This document shows positions 8,367 to 17,214 of a DNA stretch of 64,000 bases, one piece after another. Under the pieces are notes generated by a model. It was given only the letters and a program-made list of their open reading frames with translations. It ran no database searches and was not told the origin of the DNA. The first letter of the stretch is position 1. The number at the start of each line of letters is the position of its first letter. Source of the stretch: VAZQ01 sp046733355 (lineage in GTDB: Bacteria > Pseudomonadota > Alphaproteobacteria > Rhizobiales > Xanthobacteraceae); the NCBI GenBank assembly GCA_046733355.1, contig JBKPOZ010000022.1, positions 1 to 64,000 on the forward strand. Direction: 5' to 3'. The translations under genes were made by a program, and so were the position numbers.

Positions 8367-9962
8367 TCATAGACCTGCGGCGCCGCCATCGGCGCGCGGA
8401 TCGTGGGCGGCTTCGAGGGTTCCGTTAGGGTTGAGCACCACGGCACCAGCGTGCCCCATCACTTCGGAATAGGGTTCGCAGAGAACTTCCAGATCGTGAC
8501 CGGCGGCTTCGAGCTGCTCTGTCAGGCTCGCATCAAAGCGGGATTCGAGGCGCAGATTGCTGCGCAACGCGCCCCAGGTGCGGCCGAGAAGCCAGCGTGG
8601 CGCATCGATCGCGCGATCGAGCGGCTCACGAAAGTAAACGTAACGGGTGAACACCGCTGCCTGCGTTTGCGGCTGGCCATCGCCGCCCATTGCACCATAA
8701 GCGATGATCCGTCCGTCCTCGAGCTCGGCAAGCGCCGGGTTGAGCGTGTGCAGAGGCACCCTCCCCGGCGCGAGTGTGTTGAGTGAATCGCTCTTGAGCG
8801 AAAAGCTTGCGCCCCGATTCTGCATGAGCACTCCGGTGCGCGGCAACACAACGCCCGATCCGAACTCCCAATAGAGCGACTGGATGTACGAGACGGCCAG
8901 GCCGGAAGCGTCCGCAGCGCCCATCCAGATCGTATCGCTTGCGCCTGTTGCGAGCGGCCATACGGAAGCTTTGCGCCGATCGATGTGCCGGAGCTCGGCA
9001 TCGAGGAAGACCGCATCGAGATAGCGCTCGACAGGCTGCGGCAGGCGGTCGGGGTCGGCGATGACGCGATCACGCAAGCGCAACGCGCGTTTGCTGGCTT
9101 CGACGAGACCGTGAACGTGATCGAAGCTCTCGCCGGCTTTTACACCAAGCCGCTCGAACAGCCCAAGAATAACGAGGGAGGCAAGCCCCTGCGTGGGTGG
9201 TGGCGTGTTGTAGAGAGTTGCGCGATCGAGCTTGAGCGAGAGTGGCTCCGCAAGCTGCGCGTGAAAGGCCTCGAGATCCGAGCGTGTCACGGGGCTGCCA
9301 ATGCGTTCGAGGTCGGCAGCAATCTCCCGCCCGACGTCGCCGCGGTAGAAGTCATCGAGACCGGCATGGCCGAGGTGTTCCAACGTAGCCGCCAGTGGAG
9401 CCTGTTTGAGCGTATCGCCTGCTGCGGGTGGTTTTCCCTCCAGCAAAAAGGTCTCAGTGAAACCCGGCACGTCCCGGAGCTCGCCGAGCTTTTCCGCCGT
9501 ATGGCGTGCCTGGCTGCGCGTGACAGCATAGCCCTGCCCGGTATGGCGAATGGCAGGTGCCAGCAGATCAATCAGTGGCACTCGGCCGCCGCGCGCGCGG
9601 GCGGCTTCCAGGGCCAGAATCCAGCCCGCAACCGCGCCAGGAACGGTGAGGGCAGCGAGTGCTCCACGCCCAGGGATGTCATCATAGGCGCGATAAAGCT
9701 CCCGAGTTGCACGAGCGCCGGCGCGGCCTGCCGCCATGATCGCGCGCACGCGGCCGGCGGGCTCCCGCCACAGCCAGAAAGCATCGCCGCCCACATGACT
9801 CATGTGCGGATATACAGCGGCGATTGTCGCTGCCATCGCGATCATCGCCTCGATGGCGTTACCGCCATCGCTCAGCACAGTGTGGCCCGCCTCCACGGCC
9901 GCCTGGTGCGGCGCGCATACGACACCCGTTCGGTGGCCTGCCGTGTGCAGATCGACGCTCAA
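8367..9962 (-). CDS. Gamma-glutamyltransferase family protein (YwrD-like)
   Basis: A 531-residue Ntn-hydrolase fold protein. The family autocleaves before a Thr that becomes the nucleophile; here the candidate is Thr344 in SDTIWMGAAD. GGNAIEAMIAMA near 33 and GGQPQTQ-like GGDGQPQTQA near 438 are family hallmarks. No signal peptide is seen, suggesting a cytoplasmic enzyme unlike secreted glutathione-degrading Ggt. The frame opens with TTG at 9962 and no better start is visible, so the exact N-terminus is uncertain. Members of this branch are variously annotated as acylase or glutathione hydrolase; the substrate is unknown. Confidence 0.83.
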   Translation of the reverse strand: MSVDLHTAGHRTGVVCAPHQAAVEAGHTVLSDGGNAIEAMIAMAATIAAVYPHMSHVGGDAFWLWREPAGRVRAIMAAGRAGARATRELYRAYDDIPGRGALAALTVPGAVAGWILALEAARARGGRVPLIDLLAPAIRHTGQGYAVTRSQARHTAEKLGELRDVPGFTETFLLEGKPPAAGDTLKQAPLAATLEHLGHAGLDDFYRGDVGREIAADLERIGSPVTRSDLEAFHAQLAEPLSLKLDRATLYNTPPPTQGLASLVILGLFERLGVKAGESFDHVHGLVEASKRALRLRDRVIADPDRLPQPVERYLDAVFLDAELRHIDRRKASVWPLATGASDTIWMGAADASGLAVSYIQSLYWEFGSGVVLPRTGVLMQNRGASFSLKSDSLNTLAPGRVPLHTLNPALAELEDGRIIAYGAMGGDGQPQTQAAVFTRYVYFREPLDRAIDAPRWLLGRTWGALRSNLRLESRFDASLTEQLEAAGHDLEVLCEPYSEVMGHAGAVVLNPNGTLEAAHDPRADGGAAGL

Positions 9963-10024
9963 TGAAATTCACTCGGATGCGAACGCATCGCGCGGCATTT
10001 TGCGACGGCTGAGACGGCCCGCAC

Positions 10025-11170
10025 TCAAGGCATGAAGCGTTCTTTGCGCGGGAATTTGTCGAACGTGCTCTCGGGAACGCGGAAATTGGTGGCGAGCAGG
10101 AGGTGCGGATTTGCGCCGATCCAGGCGCTGATCGAGATAGACTGATAATCCCCGTCGTTCAGCACAACCAGAAGCTCGAGATCCTCGCTACCGCTGTTTT
10201 CGATGTAATGACCATAACCCTGCGGCACATAGCCGACATCCCCCGCTGCAAACTCCTCGTTGCGCGCACGCCCATGCGAGCCGAAAACGCCCATACGTGC
10301 GCGGCCCGAGACGTAGTACTGCCATTCGTCCGCATTCGGGTGCCAATGCATCTCGCGCAAGCCGCCCGGCTTTATGCGCATGATCGCGCCGGTGATCGTC
10401 TTCGAGATCGGAAACTGACGCTCGGAGACGAGCCGCAGAGTGCCCTCGGGGAAGATTTCCGGCCGCTGCGCGAGCAGACGATAACGATGCGTAAGCGGGC
10501 CGGTGTTGATTGTGCCGGGGCTCGGATCGGCGGGAAGGGGCGGCGGCACCGGCCCCTGCGCGATGTAGACCTCGCTCTTTGGAAAATTCGCGAATGTCTC
10601 GGCGGGTACGCCGAAATTCTTCGCCAGCACGTCCGGCGCGGTATGCCCGACCCAGTCGGTGATGCTGAACGTGCCGAACTCCGAGAAATAACCGTTGTCG
10701 AAGACCAGCACGAACAAACAGTCTTCGCGACCGATACCCTGGATGGAATGGCCGTAACCGCGCGGGAAATACCAGACGTCTCCGGCTCCGAAGTCGACAA
10801 TCTGGGCGTGTCCTTGCGGATCGATCGTGGTGACGCGGCACTGGCCCTTGAGCACATAGGCCCATTCCGCCGCGTTCGCGTGCCAGTGCAGCTCGCGTAA
10901 TGCGCCGGGCGCAAGCGACATGAGCACGCCCGCGAGCTTTTCGGAGACGGGGAACTCGGCGACAGTAGCTTCCTTGGCCCAGCCGCCTTCCCATCGTTTC
11001 GGCGCCACCGCGCCCAGCTCAAAGCGAAAGGACGGCAGCTCCTTGCCCGCCAGAACGGGGGGTGTAGGCCCGAACGGCGGCTGCCCTTGTGCCACCGTTT
11101 CGTCGTCACCTGCCAACATGCTGGCCGCTGCGGCTGCACCCAGGACGGTTCGCCGCGAAACATCGGACAT
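10025..11170 (-). CDS. Tat-exported bicupin of the oxalate decarboxylase family
   Basis: A 381-residue protein with a twin-arginine signal (SRRTVLGAAAAASMLAG at 5-21) and two cupin domains. Each retains the manganese ligands: H95, H97, E102 and H141 in the first, H275, H277, E282 and H321 in the second. In Bacillus oxalate decarboxylase the catalytic lid of the first cupin reads SENST; here the aligned stretch is SEFGT (163-167) followed by the conserved TDWVGHT, so the catalytic Glu (E164) is kept but the lid differs. It may be an oxalate decarboxylase or a relative with changed chemistry. It appears to be a single-gene unit with palindromic repeats upstream. Confidence 0.85.
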   Translation of the reverse strand: MSDVSRRTVLGAAAAASMLAGDDETVAQGQPPFGPTPPVLAGKELPSFRFELGAVAPKRWEGGWAKEATVAEFPVSEKLAGVLMSLAPGALRELHWHANAAEWAYVLKGQCRVTTIDPQGHAQIVDFGAGDVWYFPRGYGHSIQGIGREDCLFVLVFDNGYFSEFGTFSITDWVGHTAPDVLAKNFGVPAETFANFPKSEVYIAQGPVPPPLPADPSPGTINTGPLTHRYRLLAQRPEIFPEGTLRLVSERQFPISKTITGAIMRIKPGGLREMHWHPNADEWQYYVSGRARMGVFGSHGRARNEEFAAGDVGYVPQGYGHYIENSGSEDLELLVVLNDGDYQSISISAWIGANPHLLLATNFRVPESTFDKFPRKERFMP

Positions 11171-11230
11171 GAATGCCTCCTGCTCGGATTTTGGGGGGCG
11201 CTATACTGCGGGCTCGGCGCACGCTCAACT

Positions 11231-11396
11231 AGTGTCCCCGATTCCGAAGTTCGTTTGATGTTTCGGCAAGCTCGTGTACGAACTTCGGAATCGAATGACA
11301 CTGGCAAACCTTAAGTTCTACGTGTGGCTTTGGTTTCAGAAGTCGCAATCGCACTCGCCGCAAGAATGAGCGGACTTCTGAACCGCCACACTAATT
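11231..11396. repeat. Two related palindromic repeats in tandem
   Basis: The first has arms at 11231-11253 and 11279-11302 (core GATTCCGAAGTTCG/CGAACTTCGGAATC). The second has arms at 11322-11346 and 11370-11396 (core TTCAGAAGTC/GACTTCTGAA, flanked by GTGTGGC/GCCACAC). The arms share a pattern AGTGT..CG.TTC.GAAGT.CG, so the two belong to one repeat family. They fill the 230 bases between the M3 peptidase stop and the start of the bicupin gene. Confidence 0.7.
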
Positions 11397-11401
11397 TAGT
11401 T

Positions 11402-13507
11402 TCACTCTGGCGTGATCCCATCGAGCAGACCCCGGCGGCGCAGCAGCCCGTCCGCTGTGGGCAGTCGCGCTCTGAAGTCGATGTAGAGCCTGGTGGGATC
11501 GCGCGATCCGCCGGCCGCGTAGACGTGATCGCGCAGCTTGCTTGCGGTCGCGAAATCGAAAACGTTGCCGCTTTCCTCAAACGCGGCAAACGCGTCGGCA
11601 TCGAGCACTTCCGACCAAATGTAGCTGTAATATCCGGAGGCATAGCTGCCGCCGGAAAACACATGCTGAAAGTGCGGCAGGCGGTGCCGCATCACCATTT
11701 CGGAAGGCATGCCGATGCGCGCAAGCGCGCTTTGCTCGAAAGCTCTCACATCGAACGCGCACGGGTCGAAATCGTCGGGCGATGGCGCAAGATGCAGTTC
11801 GAGGTCGAGCAGCGCCGACGCGACATATTCGATGGTGGCCCAGCCCTGATTGAAGGTGCGGGCGGCGCGCAGCTTGCGCAGCAACTCTTCCGGCATCGGC
11901 GCCCGGGTGCGGTAATGAAGCGCAAAACGGCTGAGCACCTCCGGGCACTCGAGCCAGTGCTCGAACAGCTGGGACGGCAGTTCGACCCAGTCGAGCAGCA
12001 CGTTCGTTCCCGAAACTGCCGGATAAGTCACGTCCGAGAGGAGCGCATGCAGGGCGTGCCCGAATTCGTGAAACAGCGTCCTCGCGTCATCGAGTGAAAG
12101 CAGGGCCGGCTCGCCCTCACCCGGCCTTGCGAATTTCATCACATTGACCACAAGCGGGCGAATGTCTCCGGCGAGCTTCTCCTGATCGCGTAACGTGGTC
12201 ATCCATGCGCCGCTGTGCTTGGACGCACGGGCGAAATAATCGCCGAAGAAGACCCCGCAATGACGGCCACGGGGGTCGCGCACTTCCCAGGCGCGCACGT
12301 CCGCATGCCAGACCGGCATGTTGGCGAGCAGGTGGAAGGAGAGACCGAACAGCCGGTTCGCGCAATAAAACGACGCCTCGATCACGCGGTCGAGCTCAAG
12401 GTATGGCTTGATCACTGCCTCATCGATGTCGCAGCGCTGCTTGCGCAGTTTCTCGGCATAAAACCGCCAGTCCCAGGGCTCCAGCTGGAAGTTGCTGCCC
12501 TCCGCCTGCACGAGCCCTTGCAGCGCATCGCGGTCCGCGAGCGCATGGCTGCGAGCCCGCGTCCATACCTCGTCCAGCAGTGTACGTACTGCTTCCGGCG
12601 TTTTGGCCATGGTGTCCGCAAGGCGGTAGTGGGCAAAGCTCGCGTAGCCGAGGAGTCGCGCGCGCTCCGCGCGGAGCTTCAACATCTCGCCGATGATTGA
12701 TTTGTTGTCTGTGGCGCCTCCGCCGTCGCCACGCGCGATCCAGGCCTTGAAGATTTTCTCCCGCAGGTCGCGTCGCGCGGAGAATTGGAGGAACGGCACC
12801 ACGCTCGATCGCGCGAGCGTGACCGCATGTTTGCCGGCAAGGCCAAGCTCTGCAGCGGCGGCGCGCGCTGCCGAACGGACGAAATCGGGCAGGCCCTGAA
12901 GATCCTGCTCCGTGTTGAGGACGAGTGCATCATCCTGCTCGTCGGCGAGCACATGCTGGCCGAATTCGGTACCCAGAGCGGCAAGCCGCTCGTTGATGTG
13001 GGCGAGACGTGACTTGCGGTTCGCATCGAGCGCCGCACCGGCGCGTGTGAGCTTGAGATAATAGCGCTCGAGGACGCGCGTTTGCTCGAGTGTAAGGTTG
13101 AGATGGACGCGACGCGCATGGAGCGTGTCGACGCGGCGAAACAACGCCTCATCCAAGAGAATAGCATTCCAGTGCGCGGCTTCGAGCGGCGCAATCTCAC
13201 GCTCGATGCCGCGAATGGCATCGTCGCTTTGTGCAGCCGCAAGCAGATGGAAGACATCGTGGATGCGGCTCAGAGTGCGTCCGGCGCGCTCAAGCGCGGC
13301 AATGGTATTGTCGAAGCTGGGCTCGGCGGTGTTGTCAGCAATCGCCCGTGCTTCGCGCCGATGCTCCGCGAACGCATGCGCAAAGGCGGGCAGAAAATGT
13401 TCCGGCGTGATGCGCGCAAATGGCGGGACCCCAAATGGATCGCTCCATTCCTGCAACAAGGGGTTGTGGCTGTCGGCGAGTGAGCCGGCTTGGTTCTGCA
13501 GCAACAT
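11402..13507 (-). CDS. M3 family zinc metallopeptidase (Dcp/oligopeptidase A-like)
   Basis: A 701-residue cytosolic peptidase that cuts short peptides. The zinc motif HEFGH is at residues 480-484 (SLDDARTLFHEFGHALHALL), the third ligand Glu lies in the WVELPSQ segment just after, and the C-terminal substrate-binding loop GGSYASGYYSYIWSEVLDAD is present. That loop and the ..SGTNVLLDWVELPSQ.. context fit the peptidyl-dipeptidase Dcp/oligopeptidase A branch. The length is normal and no signal peptide is seen. It is transcribed divergently from the sterol gene cluster, with only 49 bases between the two starts. Confidence 0.92.
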   Translation of the reverse strand: MLLQNQAGSLADSHNPLLQEWSDPFGVPPFARITPEHFLPAFAHAFAEHRREARAIADNTAEPSFDNTIAALERAGRTLSRIHDVFHLLAAAQSDDAIRGIEREIAPLEAAHWNAILLDEALFRRVDTLHARRVHLNLTLEQTRVLERYYLKLTRAGAALDANRKSRLAHINERLAALGTEFGQHVLADEQDDALVLNTEQDLQGLPDFVRSAARAAAAELGLAGKHAVTLARSSVVPFLQFSARRDLREKIFKAWIARGDGGGATDNKSIIGEMLKLRAERARLLGYASFAHYRLADTMAKTPEAVRTLLDEVWTRARSHALADRDALQGLVQAEGSNFQLEPWDWRFYAEKLRKQRCDIDEAVIKPYLELDRVIEASFYCANRLFGLSFHLLANMPVWHADVRAWEVRDPRGRHCGVFFGDYFARASKHSGAWMTTLRDQEKLAGDIRPLVVNVMKFARPGEGEPALLSLDDARTLFHEFGHALHALLSDVTYPAVSGTNVLLDWVELPSQLFEHWLECPEVLSRFALHYRTRAPMPEELLRKLRAARTFNQGWATIEYVASALLDLELHLAPSPDDFDPCAFDVRAFEQSALARIGMPSEMVMRHRLPHFQHVFSGGSYASGYYSYIWSEVLDADAFAAFEESGNVFDFATASKLRDHVYAAGGSRDPTRLYIDFRARLPTADGLLRRRGLLDGITPE

Positions 13508-13556
13508 GGGGGCTATATGGCAGCCAGTGCGACGTTTTGCCTAGGATAGCGCCCGC

Positions 13557-14591
13557 ATGTTGCTCGTCACCGGAGCTACCGGACATCTCGGTGCCAATCT
13601 CGTACGACGGCTCATTGCCGAGGGCGAGGCCGTTCGCGTGCTGCTATGGCGGCAAGGCGGCGAGTTGGCGGTGGATGGCCTCGCGCTCGAACGGGTGTTC
13701 GGCGATGTACGCGATCCTGCATCCCTCATTGCTGCAACGAAAGGCTGTTCCGGTGTCTATCATTGCGCCGCGCTCATCTCGACTATCGCCGGCCGTGAGC
13801 AGGAAATTTTCGAAACGAACGTGTTGGGAACGCGCCATCTCCTGCAAGCCGCGGCCCAGAACGGCGTCGCCCGCGTCGTGGTGACCGGCTCATTGGGTGC
13901 GGTGGGACTGCGCCGCAACGGACCAACTGACGAGACCGTCCCCTTCAATCCCTTCGAGCATCATCTGCCCTATGCATTCAGCAAGGCAGCGGTCGAGCAC
14001 GAATGCCTCAAGGCCGCGGCGGACGGACTCGACGTGGTCATGGCGGTCTCATGCGCTATTCTTGGCCCGAATGATTTCGAACCGTCGCGCATGGGGCAGC
14101 TGCTGATCAATTTTTCCCGCACCCGGCTGCGCGCCTATGTCCCCGGCGGATTTGAGTTCGTAGCTGCGCGTGACATCGTCGAGGGCCATCTTCTCGCGAT
14201 GCGCAAGGGCCGGCGCGGCCACAAATACATTTTCAGCACCGAATATTTGAGCATGGACGAACTAATGCGGCTCTATAGCGAGGTGACCGGCCAGCCGATG
14301 CCGCCCCTCCGCCTGCCGCCGAAAGTAATGATGGGCGTGGCCTATATGGGTGAGTTGAACGAGCGCATTTCAGGAAAGCGGCAGCTATTGACTCGCGCGG
14401 CGGTGCGCCTGCTCCAGCGCCGGCAAAAGGTGGATTGCAGCAAGGCGCGCCGCGAGCTTGGCTACGAACCGGGCTCCATCGCTGAAGCGGTGCGCGAGGC
14501 TTATGAATGCTTCATCGCGCGCAGGGTCATCGAGCGACCGCGTGCGGCAGCATACGCCGACTATATGCCCCGCCGGGAGCCGGCATGCTGA
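13557..14591 (+). CDS. Extended SDR, SdmB/3-beta-hydroxysteroid dehydrogenase-like (HpnA relative)
   Basis: A 344-residue NAD(P)-dependent extended SDR. TGATGHLG at residues 5-12 binds the cofactor and Tyr139-x3-Lys143 (YAFSK) with the Ser of TGSLGAVG near 112 is the catalytic set. By sequence alone it could be called the hopanoid-associated epimerase HpnA. It is however the first gene of a sterol operon, overlapping cyp51 by seven bases. In Methylococcus capsulatus a Rieske oxygenase (SdmA) and a 3-beta-HSD-like reductase (SdmB) carry out C-4 demethylation, and both types occur here. I infer it oxidises the 3-hydroxyl of a 4-carboxysterol. No hopanoid gene is present in the window. Confidence 0.75.
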   Translation: MLLVTGATGHLGANLVRRLIAEGEAVRVLLWRQGGELAVDGLALERVFGDVRDPASLIAATKGCSGVYHCAALISTIAGREQEIFETNVLGTRHLLQAAAQNGVARVVVTGSLGAVGLRRNGPTDETVPFNPFEHHLPYAFSKAAVEHECLKAAADGLDVVMAVSCAILGPNDFEPSRMGQLLINFSRTRLRAYVPGGFEFVAARDIVEGHLLAMRKGRRGHKYIFSTEYLSMDELMRLYSEVTGQPMPPLRLPPKVMMGVAYMGELNERISGKRQLLTRAAVRLLQRRQKVDCSKARRELGYEPGSIAEAVREAYECFIARRVIERPRAAAYADYMPRREPAC

Positions 14592-15955
14592 CGCGGGCTG
14601 CGCATGCCGAGAAGACGGTCCCCTCGGTGGCCGGCGGATTGCCGTTCATCGGCCATGCCATCGAGTTTCGCAAAAATCCGGTCGGTTTCCTGCAGCGCGG
14701 GCGCGATCTCTGCGGCGATGTGTTCTCCTTCATGCTGTTTGGAAACAGGCTCAACGTCCTCACCGGATCGGCCGGAAACGCCGCATTCTTCAAGGCGGCG
14801 GACGACGTGCTCAGCGCGAAAGAGGCGTATCGCTGGACCATTCCGATCTTCGGCAAAGGCGTGGCCTATGACGTCAGTCCGGAGCTGATGGATGCACAGC
14901 TGCGTCTCGTGCATCCCGCCCTGCGCGACGAGAAGATGCACACCTACGCGCACGTCATCGCGTCGGAAGTGGAGAATTATCTGGCCAGCTGGGGAGAGGA
15001 AGGCGAGGTCGATCTGCTCGCCGCCATGAACGAAATCACGATTTATGCGGCGGCTCACTGCCTGATCGGCGAGGAGTTTCGCAGCCGCCTGTCAAGCGAG
15101 TTCGTGCAGCTCTATCGCGACCTCGAGGGCGGCTTGAACCTGGTCGCTTTCTTCGCGCCCAATTTTCCCCTCCCCGCCATGTGGCGGCGCGATCGGGCAC
15201 GCCGGCGTGTGGTCGAGCTCATCTCCGGGCTTGCCGCCGAGCGCAGGAGCAGGAATAAGACACGCGATGATTTCCTGGACACCCTGATCAGAGCCCGCCT
15301 CGATGGCGCAGCACTGAGCGACGACACCATCACCGGGCTGCTGCTGACATTGCTGTTCGCGGGACAGCACACGAGCGCGGTCCTTGCCACCTGGTCCGGC
15401 GTCCTTCTCTTCCAGCACCCGCACTATCTCGCTCCCGTGCGCGAGGAGCAGACCGAGGTGCTCGGCCGGCACGGCATGACGCTCGCCGCGCTCAAGCAGC
15501 TTGTCGTGCTGGAGCGATGCATCAAGGAAGCGGAGCGCCTTTACCCGCCGCTTGTGATGCTCATGCGCAGGGCGCTCATCGATTTCGAGTTCGCAGGCTA
15601 CCGCATTGCGCGAGGAGATCTGGTCATGGTCTCGCCCGCGGTCTCCCATCGCATCGCTGAAATATTCGCCGCCCCCTCACGCTATGACCCCGCGCGGTTT
15701 GCGCCGCCTCGCGAGGAGGATCGGCGCACGCCCTATGCGCTGATCGGTTTCGGGGGCGGCAAACACCGTTGCATCGGGCTCGCCTTTGCCTACCAGCAGA
15801 TCAAGATCATTTGGAGCATCCTGCTGGGGAGATATGACTTCTCCCTGGTCCGCCCGGATCCGGCGCCGGACTACACCACTTTCGTGGTCGGCCCGCATCA
15901 GCCCTGCCTCGTTCGCTATCAAAAGAGATCCTACGCGCAGCTCGATGCGCATTAG
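14585..15955 (+). CDS. cyp51: Cytochrome P450 CYP51, sterol 14-alpha-demethylase
   Basis: A 456-residue P450 that removes the 14-alpha methyl of lanosterol-type sterols in three oxidations. CYP51 hallmarks are all visible: the B-prime helix motif YRWTIPIFGKGVAYD at 82-96, the I-helix GQHTS at 260-264 (general P450s have AGxDT), ExxR at 315-318, and the heme loop FGGGKHRCIG at 389-398 with Cys396 as ligand. No N-terminal membrane anchor is obvious, as in bacterial CYP51s. ATG at 14585 overlaps the preceding SDR stop by seven bases; an earlier ATG at 14507 would lie deep in that gene. No dedicated ferredoxin is fused or adjacent. Confidence 0.93.
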   Translation: MLTRAAHAEKTVPSVAGGLPFIGHAIEFRKNPVGFLQRGRDLCGDVFSFMLFGNRLNVLTGSAGNAAFFKAADDVLSAKEAYRWTIPIFGKGVAYDVSPELMDAQLRLVHPALRDEKMHTYAHVIASEVENYLASWGEEGEVDLLAAMNEITIYAAAHCLIGEEFRSRLSSEFVQLYRDLEGGLNLVAFFAPNFPLPAMWRRDRARRRVVELISGLAAERRSRNKTRDDFLDTLIRARLDGAALSDDTITGLLLTLLFAGQHTSAVLATWSGVLLFQHPHYLAPVREEQTEVLGRHGMTLAALKQLVVLERCIKEAERLYPPLVMLMRRALIDFEFAGYRIARGDLVMVSPAVSHRIAEIFAAPSRYDPARFAPPREEDRRTPYALIGFGGGKHRCIGLAFAYQQIKIIWSILLGRYDFSLVRPDPAPDYTTFVVGPHQPCLVRYQKRSYAQLDAH

Positions 15956-15983
15956 CCCGCGCGCGCGTTCGCCCAATAATTGT

Positions 15984-16025
15984 GCGCACAGGCCGCATCC
16001 ACTATGGGCGGCCTGCTTCGTGCGC
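15984..16025 (+). terminator. Stem-loop between cyp51 and the Rieske oxygenase gene
   Basis: AGGCCGC (15990-15996) pairs with GCGGCCT (16008-16014), and GCGCAC (15984-15989) with GTGCGC (16020-16025) across a small internal bulge. No T-run follows, so it is at most a partial terminator or an RNA-stability element inside the sterol operon, in its only sizeable gap (122 bases). Confidence 0.45.
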
Positions 16026-16077
16026 GCTATGGTAGAAATCCAGTCAGTAGCGGAACCGGGCGGGGTGGGGCTGCGGC

Positions 16078-17214
16078 ATGAAACGGTACCTCGGCTCATC
16101 GAGCGCGGAGAGGACGGCGGCCTTTGCTGCCGGTGGCAACCCGCGGCAACGGGCGCGCGCGGCCGGCATGCATCCCGATTACTGGTATGCGGTCGAATAC
16201 GATGCGAAAGTGCCCGTTGGCCGCGTCGTCGAGGTCAAGTTCTGGAATCAATCAATCGCGGTCTTCCGCGGCAGCGATGGTCGGCTGCGCGCGGTCGAGA
16301 ACCGTTGCGCGCACCGCCACATCAAATTGTCCCTGGGCGAGGTCACCGGCTGCACTCTGACCTGCGCCTACCATGGCTGGAGCTACGACGAGGAAGGCCG
16401 ATTGACCGATATCCCGCATGAGATGTTCGGTCGCCCGTTTCCCAACGTGAGGATACGCTCCTACCCGGTGCAATCGCGTTATGGGCTGATCTGGCTGTTT
16501 CCAGGAGACCCGGAGCGGGCCAGGCAGCGGCGCATTCCGAACATACCCGAGCTCGAAGGGCCCAATCGTTGGGCCTGCGTTCCCCTCGATTTCACCTGGC
16601 GCGCGCATTTTTCCATCATCGTCGACAATGTCATCGACTTCACGCACGCGTACCTGCACCGGCGCTATCAGCCTTTCACGGATGCCAATCTGAAGCGTTG
16701 CGAGGCGCAGGGCGACAGCATCGTGCTCAGTTATGATGTGGTTGTGGGCGCCGGCCGTTTCTCCAAATATTTCGTCGACCGCAAGCGCGTACGCACCGAC
16801 CGCATGGATCTCGGCTTCGACTATCCATATCAATGGTCGAACACGGGAGACAAGATCAAGCACTGGTGCTTCTTCCTGCCCATTGACGAGCGCACGACCC
16901 GCGCCTTTTTTCTCTTCTATTTCGATGCGCTGAAGATACCTTTCACGCCGTTTCGCATTCCGCGCTGGCTCATGGTGCCGTTTCTCAAGGCGGCGAATCG
17001 CCTGCTCATCGCACCGGTGCTGAACGAGGACGGGATCGCCGTCGAGGCGGAGCAGGAAGCCTCTGAGAAAACGGCGGCGCCGTTCCTCGAATTCAACCCG
17101 GCAGTGATCAGCCAGAAGCTGATTGTCAGACGTTGGGAGGAATACCTGACCGGCGAGAGCGCAGAGGAGACCGCGCCCAGGATCACGGCGGACGAAGTCC
17201 ATGGCATCGCCTGA
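16078..17214 (+). CDS. Rieske non-heme iron oxygenase, SdmA-like sterol C-4 demethylase candidate
   Basis: A 378-residue oxygenase. The Rieske 2Fe-2S ligands are C77-x-H79 and C96-x2-H99 (CAHRH, CAYHGW). The mononuclear iron site reads DNVIDFTHAYLH at 183-194 with H190, H194 and the bridging Asp187. In Methylococcus the Rieske enzyme SdmA performs the oxidations that remove one C-4 methyl, replacing the eukaryotic ERG25. Location between cyp51 and an oxidosqualene cyclase supports that role; a ring- or side-chain hydroxylase is the alternative. A later ATG at 16168 is possible. The stop overlaps the cyclase start by 14 bases. No reductase gene is adjacent. Confidence 0.82.
   Translation: MKRYLGSSSAERTAAFAAGGNPRQRARAAGMHPDYWYAVEYDAKVPVGRVVEVKFWNQSIAVFRGSDGRLRAVENRCAHRHIKLSLGEVTGCTLTCAYHGWSYDEEGRLTDIPHEMFGRPFPNVRIRSYPVQSRYGLIWLFPGDPERARQRRIPNIPELEGPNRWACVPLDFTWRAHFSIIVDNVIDFTHAYLHRRYQPFTDANLKRCEAQGDSIVLSYDVVVGAGRFSKYFVDRKRVRTDRMDLGFDYPYQWSNTGDKIKHWCFFLPIDERTTRAFFLFYFDALKIPFTPFRIPRWLMVPFLKAANRLLIAPVLNEDGIAVEAEQEASEKTAAPFLEFNPAVISQKLIVRRWEEYLTGESAEETAPRITADEVHGIA

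Noticed and set aside
13557..14591. HpnA as part of a hopanoid cluster
   Set aside because: No squalene-hopene cyclase or other hpn gene is present; the operon partners are sterol enzymes. HpnA-like ancestry remains possible.
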